Shown here one piece after another: positions 58,231 to 64,000 of a stretch of 64,000 nt of DNA. The stretch comes from Schistocephalus solidus (taxonomy: Eukaryota; Platyhelminthes; Cestoda; Diphyllobothriidea; Diphyllobothriidae): NCBI GenBank assembly GCA_017591395.1, contig WEDG01000375.1:239830-303829 (forward strand), in the 5' to 3' direction. A program made the translations under genes and the position numbers. A model generated the notes under the pieces. That model had not been told where the DNA came from. It ran no database searches and was given only the letters and a program-made list of their open reading frames with translations. Positions within the stretch are counted from its first letter, which is position 1; each line of letters starts with the position of its first letter.

Positions 58231-60285
58231 CTTGAGAGTTTGAGAGTTGTGTTCCCCAAGGCTCTGTTCTCGGCCCTATTTTGTTCATTGTTTTCACCAA
58301 CTCCACTCTCTACGCTTTTCCAAACATCCTTCCAGACCGGAAGTCTACCAGCTGACTGGAAATCCGCATGGATTACGCCACTTTATAAGGGTGGAAGCCG
58401 GGTCTCTGCAAACAATTATCGACCGGTCAGCCTAACTTCATTTTGCTGCAAAATCATGGAAAAAATAATCAAGCAACAACTAATGCAGTTCTTTGAACAT
58501 AAAAATCTGCTATCCGAATCCCAGCACGGTTTCCGTAGAGGTAGATCCTGCGTCACGAATTTGCTCTACTGTTTAGAACGTTGAACTGAAGCGGTCGATA
58601 GTGGAAATACGGTGCACGCATTCTATATAGACTTCAAAAAGGCTTTTGATAGCGTGCCGCACCACCGCCTTCTTTATAAACTCAACCACATAGGCCTAAG
58701 AGGTAGACTTCTGACATGGATAGAAAACTTCTTAACTGGCCGCTCACAAACTGTCCATATCAGCGACAAACAGTCGACTAAAGTTGAGGTTGAGAGTGGT
58801 GTTCCCGAAGGCTCTTTTCTCGGCCCTATTTTGTTCATTGTCTGCATCAACGATTGTGCCAACGAACTGGACTGCGATATTTCCATGTTTGCCGATGATC
58901 TCAAACTTTGGCACGCCATTCAAACTGCGGCTGATGAAGAGAACTTGCAGGCAAACTTAAATCAACTCCAGAAATGGTCAAATGACTGGCTCTTGCCGTT
59001 TAATGAGAGCAAGTGCAACATCATACGAGTCGGGAAAAGCAATCCTTCAAACCGTACGGTTTACATTCTGAATGGCATTCCACTGAAAGAAGTAGATGTC
59101 CAAAAGGACCTTGGAGTCTGATCACGCCCTCGCTTAAACCCTCCCTACATTGCGCAAAGGTAGCGAAGTCAGCCATTTCGATTTTGTACCTCGTTAAACG
59201 AGCTTTTGCAGCCTTCACTACCGACTGCTTCGCTCAAGTCTTCGGAACATTCTTGCGGCCACAGTTGGAGTCCGCTATCCAAGCTTGGAGACCCTGGGCG
59301 GCGAAGGACATCAACATCCTCGAAAAGGTCCAAAGGCGAGCAACCAAACTTGTCCTTGGACATGGCTCACAGCCTTATGAAACACGGCTGTCAAGTCTCA
59401 ATCTCTTTCCCTTGCACTATAGACAGCTTCCGGGGGACCTGATACTAACATTCCGCATACTACGCGTCCAGGACTGTTGTCTCGTCCCAGGGGATTTCTT
59501 CGAGTTAGCAATAACAACGAACTTGAGAGGTCTTCCTCTCAAATTACGTGTGACTGGAGCAAGGCTAGACACTCGGAAGTACTTCTTCTCCATAAGAGTA
59601 GTCGAAGCTTGGAATAGTCTTCCTCTGGATGTTGTTATGTCGGACTCCTTGGGGGTTTTTAAGCGAAAGTTAGATCGATATAATGGTGCGAGCTACAACA
59701 CTAACTGAAAGCTGCAAGTGTGACGTCATAAAATAAGGCATTTATGATACTACTAGCTATATTTGATTAACATTTCTTTATGTTTGTTATTTTCGTTCGA
59801 GGGCTTGCATTCTCCCATTATTCCCATGCTGGGGTCCTCGAGGTCTTCGATGCTTAACTTATTTGCACACCTTGGTGGCACCGTGAGTATTCGCATCAGC
59901 TGGACCTGGCGACCGTCGTCCATGAGGTGTATGAACGTTCTCCCCTGGTTCGAACCGCAATGGACCGAGGATGATCTGGAAATATATTTCCGCCTTTGAA
60001 ATCCCTCAACGGACTCTGCAATCAGCAAGGGAGAATCTGGTTGATTCATGTGACCTCCGAAATGCCCCCCGTTGGACCCCCTCCCAAGAACGACAGTTAT
60101 TTCTCCTAAATATCACCGGGAGTTTTTGTTTCACTGTCTGCTCTTATTCAACTATGCTCCAATATGTTGGCCTCGCCAACATATCGAGATACTATTTTTT
60201 TGATACCACAACTCGCATGTACAAAAAGGGAATTCAAAGGTGACTCACCTACATCTCCCTCAAATATACTGATACTGATACCGAA
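58231..60285 (+). mobile_element. CR1-like LINE, best-preserved copy, chimeric 5' end
   Basis: It begins with a piece encoding ESCVPQGSVLGPILFIVF (about 58,233-58,286), which belongs to the middle of the reverse transcriptase. It then jumps to the N-terminal part TPLSTLFQTSFQTGSLPADW (from about 58,296) and continues normally to the end of the protein and a 3' untranslated region ending CTGATACTGATAC. The shared 3' tail and protein show it is the same family as the four minus-strand copies. Confidence 0.85.
58296..59708 (+). pseudogene. CR1-like reverse transcriptase, one stop and one frameshift
   Basis: Motifs in order: WKSAWITPLYKGG, NNYRPVSLTSFCCKIMEKII, SQHGFRRGRSCVTNLLY, IDFKKAFDSVPHHRLLYKL, SGVPEGSFLGPILFIV, SMFADDLKLWHAIQ (catalytic FADD box, about 58,885-58,926) and NWLLPFNE-type WLLPFNESKCNIIRVGK. 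The thumb is LLYLVKRAF-type and ends DRYNGASYNTN. An in-frame TGA at 58,582 (normally a Trp or Arg codon) and a 1-nt loss near 59,120 are the only breaks over about 470 codons. All three catalytic aspartates are present. A 5' endonuclease is absent. Confidence 0.8.
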
Positions 60286-60494
60286 TGCGCCTCAAAATAT
60301 CGACCAAATTGGACTTCTTTCAAAACAGTGCCAGCGTTGTGCGCCGTTGACCTCATTTTTGGTGCTCGAAAAAACAAATAGGGTTAATATTCGGTATAAA
60401 ATGGATCAAATAGGCTAAGCGACATAGATATAAGAGGATTTACATGCGAATGGAGAGCAGAAAAGATGGCGGCTCAATTCCAAAAGCCCAATTT
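60286..60494. other. Short spacer between CR1-like copies
   Basis: About 200 bp, no recognised content. Confidence 0.4.
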
Positions 60495-61755
60495 GAAAGC
60501 CTTTTTGAATTAATTATAGACTGCGTGCACCGTACTTCCTCTATAGATTGCCTCAGTCCAACGTTCTAAACAGTAGAGCAAATTTGTGACGCCAGACCTA
60601 CCTCTATGGAAACCGTGCTGAACCTAGAAAAGCAGATGGTTATGTTCTAGGAACTGCATTATTTGTGGCTTGATTATTTTTTTCCATGATTTTGCAACTC
60701 ATTGAAGTTAGGCTGACCGGGCGATAATTTATTTGCGGAGACCCGAAGTCTACCCTGATAGAGTGGCGTAATCCATGTGGATTTCCAATCGGCTGGTAGA
60801 CCTCCGGTCTCAAAGGATGTTTGGAAAAGCGTAGAGAGTGGTTTTGTTAACTCTCTCGCGAGCTCTTTCAAGATCTTGGCAGGTAATTCATCAGGACCTG
60901 GTGACTTAGATTCCTTTGACCACAAAAGTTCCTTGAGGACAATAGTCTCAGTGAATTGGAAATTCTCAACTATTGTATGTACTTCAAAGACATCAACAGG
61001 GTAATCGTATCTCATTTCCTTTGGGAAAACTGACCGGAAAATTCCGAAAGATGATCAGCCTTCACACCGTCTTCAGTAAGGTCTATGCCTCGGTGGTCCT
61101 CAGTGGGGGTATTGGATCCTTGTTCCGTGTATTCTGCCTGAGGTAACTGTAAAACAGTTTCGGGTTCACGGTGGCCCAGTTCCGCAGGTCAACTTCGAAA
61201 TCCTGTCTTGTTCTAACAATAATCCCTTGACCCGATTTCCTTGCATTTTGTACGCCTTTACAGATGCGGGAGAACCGTCCGTAAGCGATTATTTCCACAA
61301 TCTCCACTTTTTTGTTAACTTCAATTTTTAAGGCCTGCGTAAGCCATCGCGGTCTGTTGGTTAACCTCTTTCTTAAAATCAGACAGTGATTATCGATGAG
61401 CCTGTGCAGTATGTCCCGGAACGTTTCCCAGTCCTCGGTTATGTTTCTAAAGAATAAAGGTTACCACTGAGTGTGCATGACTTCGACCTTCATTCAACCG
61501 AAATCACCTTGCCATATATTTTTTCTGACTGTTGTGGGTCTTTCTGGTATAGAAAATAGCGAGTACTCCCATTGCATTACAACGTGGTCACTTTCACCTA
61601 GCTGCGGTAGACATGACACTTCGTCGATGCTCTCCTGTGACATCGTGAGAACGAGGTCCAGTCACTTGGCCTGTTGTCCTTCGTGCACATTTGTTAGAAA
61701 ACTGACATGCTGTGTGGGAACTAGCTTTAGCGTCGTGCTCAGAAGGCAACCGTAA
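60495..61755 (-). mobile_element. CR1-like LINE, 5' half only (endonuclease end to RT start)
   Basis: Read leftwards. It starts with the C-terminal end of an endonuclease/exonuclease/phosphatase domain, including LGESDHVVMQWEYS (about 61,600-61,560) with the terminal catalytic Ser-Asp-His. Next come the inter-domain linker (GRFSRICKGVQNARKSGQG and NWATVNPKLFYSYLRQNTRN, 61,307-61,083) and the reverse-transcriptase N-terminus ESKSPGPDELPAKILKELAR (about 60,920-60,861). The match stops at FKKAF near 60,495. It lacks the palm and 3' end, so it is truncated on both sides. This is unusual for a LINE insertion and implies later deletion or rearrangement. Confidence 0.8.
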
Positions 61756-62824
61756 AAGGCATAGTTCAGAGACATGTGAATAAACAAATGCCTGCCTCGT
61801 TGTTTTACCCGGAGAGAGAAATAGAAAATCTATCTAAGGCAAATTAAATTGAAAAACACAAGGAAATAAATTATTTGACAGCGTGGAATACGGTTTACCT
61901 ACTTAACAAGAAAGATTTACTAATCCCAAAACCCACATGACCATTAAATTATAGATTTACGTAATTTGTCCTTTGTTTATATCTTCTTACTCATAAGTTA
62001 TTCGATGTCATGCGTCTTTTAAGACTTCACTCATCCTGATAAGTATTTGTTTTGACTCCTCATCTAGGATTAATTGCTTGACTTGATCTGTCTACCATGG
62101 ACTACATAACTTACTCACACTGCTAACCCGTAACGAGTTAAGTCCCCAGCCACCAGCAGTCCCCTAAAAGGTCAAGCTTGGTTGCAGTTGACACTTCAAC
62201 CTTTAAGGAGTAATAGGAATGTGGCCTGCTCCAAGACAACTGTAAAAACCGTCATTTTCTTCTCTGAAGCATATTTGTCAACGATAAGAACATAAAACTG
62301 GTGCTTCTTTTGCGCTTGCCCATAGCGCAATTGAACACTCATAGTCAGCCGTTTCCGGCACCTTGGTTGTGCTTAATCAGATATACTCCATAACAGAAAG
62401 TAGAGCATCCAGATCTTACCCGTAATGTAGCTTGGCCAGTTGGAATTGATTGCTTTGTATAAAAATTAATGTGCTGGTGGGTTATGCACACCTTTAAGAA
62501 AGCCAATAACCCCAGATTACCCCAGGACTCTGGGTAATAGATGATTTAGCGGTGGTGAACTGCAGTAGGTATAATAAGGTGTGTACGGTCCTTGCAAAAT
62601 TCCATGCGCTGTCCTTTCTTCTCTTTGAATTTAGGAAGTGGATAGTGCACATCTGTCATAAAGGCTCCAAGAGTTTGATACCCGTATCGAATAGCGCCTT
62701 GAAAGCCCTGGAATAACCTCATTACCAGTTTCACACGCTTCGGTAGAAAACGGTTGCTAAGACATTGTTGAGGGCAAAGAAGAGAGCATATCACTAGCAC
62801 CGGAAACATGGAACGCTCTAGCAC
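61756..62824 (-). pseudogene. Relic C: inverted copy of the left part of the 8.5-kb unit
   Basis: Read leftwards, the sequence follows the unit from about 25,740 to 26,745. Matching landmarks in order are TTTTCTACC, GGCTTTCAAG, TAAATTCAAAGAGAAGAAAG, CTGGATGCTC, GCAAAAGAAG, CTTGACCTTTT, CGTTACGGGT and a GAGGCAGGCAT-type block. It ends where the CR1-like fragment begins. A frame open for 92 codons (62,824-62,546) contains YGYQTLGAFMTDVHYPLP and KKGQRMEFCKDRTHLIIP, with an acceptor-like CAACAATGTCTTAG before the codons for NRFLPK. The unit copies have stops in this frame, so this copy is closer to coding. Function unknown. Confidence 0.6.
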
Positions 62825-63145
62825 TCAAACACACTGTCCGCTCAAATCTTACACTCTTTAATCCTTATTGGCACTTACCTACTCATGAATTTCAAAGTCA
62901 AATTTTATGAAAAATTTCTCCGCCTTTTTATATTTTCCATTAACTGATCACCCTGGTTTGCTATAAAGACTTTTGCAGAAGGCAAAATGGACAGTTAAGT
63001 ATAGGTACTGTCAGGCATACAGAATAATGAGGGCCTTTGCTTTATAACCCTGACGAAAACGTACCACTCATTCTGCAAATTTCGTTATTTTGTATGAAAC
63101 ATCTGTCTGCAGGAAACACTGCACATCTTAATTCCAAACGAAAGC

Positions 63146-63349
63146 TTAAGCAAATTTTAGAACACAGAAGTAAAGCAATGAATGCAAGCAGGCAACGCAG
63201 GGTTTCCTAATGGCCCAAACTCGTTGATTAATTGTGGCCTTTATATCTGACATGTAATTATATTCCGGCTTAACTAAAATTCCTGCGTGCAGATGGGTCA
63301 TCAGAGCGTTTAATTCCATGTCAGTCTGCTCTACAACCAATTCGCTTTC
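63146..63349 (-). CDS. Candidate exon beside relic C
   Basis: After a TATACATATAG acceptor the frame reads ESELVVEQTDMELNALMTHL, then HAGILVKPEYNYMSDIKA, ending in a hydrophobic stretch and a TAA stop. Its composition looks coding. The pattern resembles open frame E of the units (IIEKMIRLSERLQNGYII), weakly. It may be a further family member on the minus strand. Confidence 0.3.
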   Translation of the reverse strand, partial: ESELVVEQTDMELNALMTHLHAGILVKPEYNYMSDIKATINQRVWAIRKPCVACLHSLLYFCVLKFA

Positions 63350-64000
63350 CTATATGTATAATTACAAGTGCTGTTACGCTTAGTAGGAGTTCGTCCAGTG
63401 CAAGGCACAATTTATAGGGCAATCGGGCTTACCAGGCAATACAAGATCTGCGAAATTAAATTTTAAGTTCATTAATGAGAATATTAAATGGCCCACCATA
63501 TATTCACCTAACTGCAATTCTTTAGTTGTTGATTTTTATCAACAGTTATTGTCATTGACCGAACTTTATATGTGTTTTTAGTTATAAGTATAATAGAAGA
63601 AATAAGTGCGCGAATCCCAAATTCATTTGACATTCATTGGTTCAAGCTCGGATAACCCGACACATTGTCGTATTGTGGCACAACAGATGCCGTGCGTACT
63701 TTGATAAATTACCCTTTAAGAACATTTCTGCAAGAAAATTGGTTCAGTTTCTTAGGAAGACTGTATGTTACTGTGGTATGAAATCCCCTCTACTGTTCCT
63801 CTTTGTGGCAGAACCGACGCCTAGAATGCTACAAGGTTTCCCAGGTCATTCTAGTAATTCGCCAACAATTAAATGGATATAGTATATTTTAAGGATAGTT
63901 TTCCAGGGTGTTCTACGTTGAGTACAGGCAGCTTCAAGGCGATGTCATACAGACATACCGGATTGTAAGGAATCAAGACTGTGCTCTACACTTCGAAGAC
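63350..64000. other. AT-rich right edge
   Basis: No recognised gene. An 81-codon open frame at 63,637-63,882 (+) has no recognisable features. Confidence 0.3.

Noticed and set aside
62050..62400. An endonuclease-like reading (LLVAGDL, QLRYGQAQKKHQFYVLIV) suggesting the CR1-like element extends to 62.4 kb.
   Set aside because: The same stretch aligns collinearly with the left part of the 8.5-kb units, which have no LINE there. The resemblance to a GDFN motif is accidental, so the CR1 border is placed at 61,755.

Overview
The window looks like AT-rich intergenic and intronic DNA from a flatworm, most likely a diphyllobothriidean tapeworm. I base this on the style of its retroelements, recognised from memory and not by a search: an RTE-type LINE with apurinic endonuclease, reverse transcriptase and a C-terminal series of C2H2-like fingers; several 5'-truncated CR1-like LINEs; and Penelope-like elements with GIY-YIG endonuclease domains. 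There are no bacterial-style operons. Coding blocks are short and bounded by splice-like signals.

Layout. 1-3.7 kb: two degenerate Penelope-like copies, the first with an inverted reverse-transcriptase core, the second lying between inverted ~105-bp repeats. 3.9 kb: a (TA)n tract. 6.88-12.30 kb: a long, frameshift-riddled RTE-like LINE followed by two copies of a GC-rich repeat, the whole bounded by a 12-bp direct repeat. A well-bounded exon of an unrecognised gene follows at 12.41-12.59 kb. 12.6-22.8 kb: AT-rich, with two small tandem repeats and weak exon candidates. 22.8-24.4 kb: a CR1-like fragment.

25.58-51.21 kb is the most striking part: three direct tandem copies of a unit of about 8.5 kb, followed by a diverged tail (51.2-54.4 kb) that continues the ancestral locus. 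Each unit is itself made of older, diverged duplicates. Comparing the tail gene ('B', 51,376-52,781) with its relative in each unit ('A') gives a three-exon gene model: a 64-65 nt first exon encoding a signal-peptide-like start, a second exon of exactly 257 nt in all four copies, and a last exon of about 303 nt ending in the same C-terminal tetrapeptide. The A copies carry stops and frameshifts and are pseudogenes. B has one apparent 2-nt shift in its last exon. I do not recognise the family. Its members look like small secreted glycoproteins.

53.1-62 kb is a nest of CR1-like fragments in both orientations. One (53.09-54.16 kb) interrupts the B-side tail. A head-to-head pair (56.57-60.29 kb) and a 5' fragment (60.5-61.76 kb) follow. 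The last one abuts a minus-strand relic (61.76-62.8 kb) of the left part of the 8.5-kb unit, so a further, inverted member of the same locus lies at the right edge.

The picture is a locus where a small lineage-specific gene family expanded by nested tandem duplication and was then broken by retroelements. Many lesions are 1-2 nt indels, so both true decay and uncorrected long-read errors must be considered.
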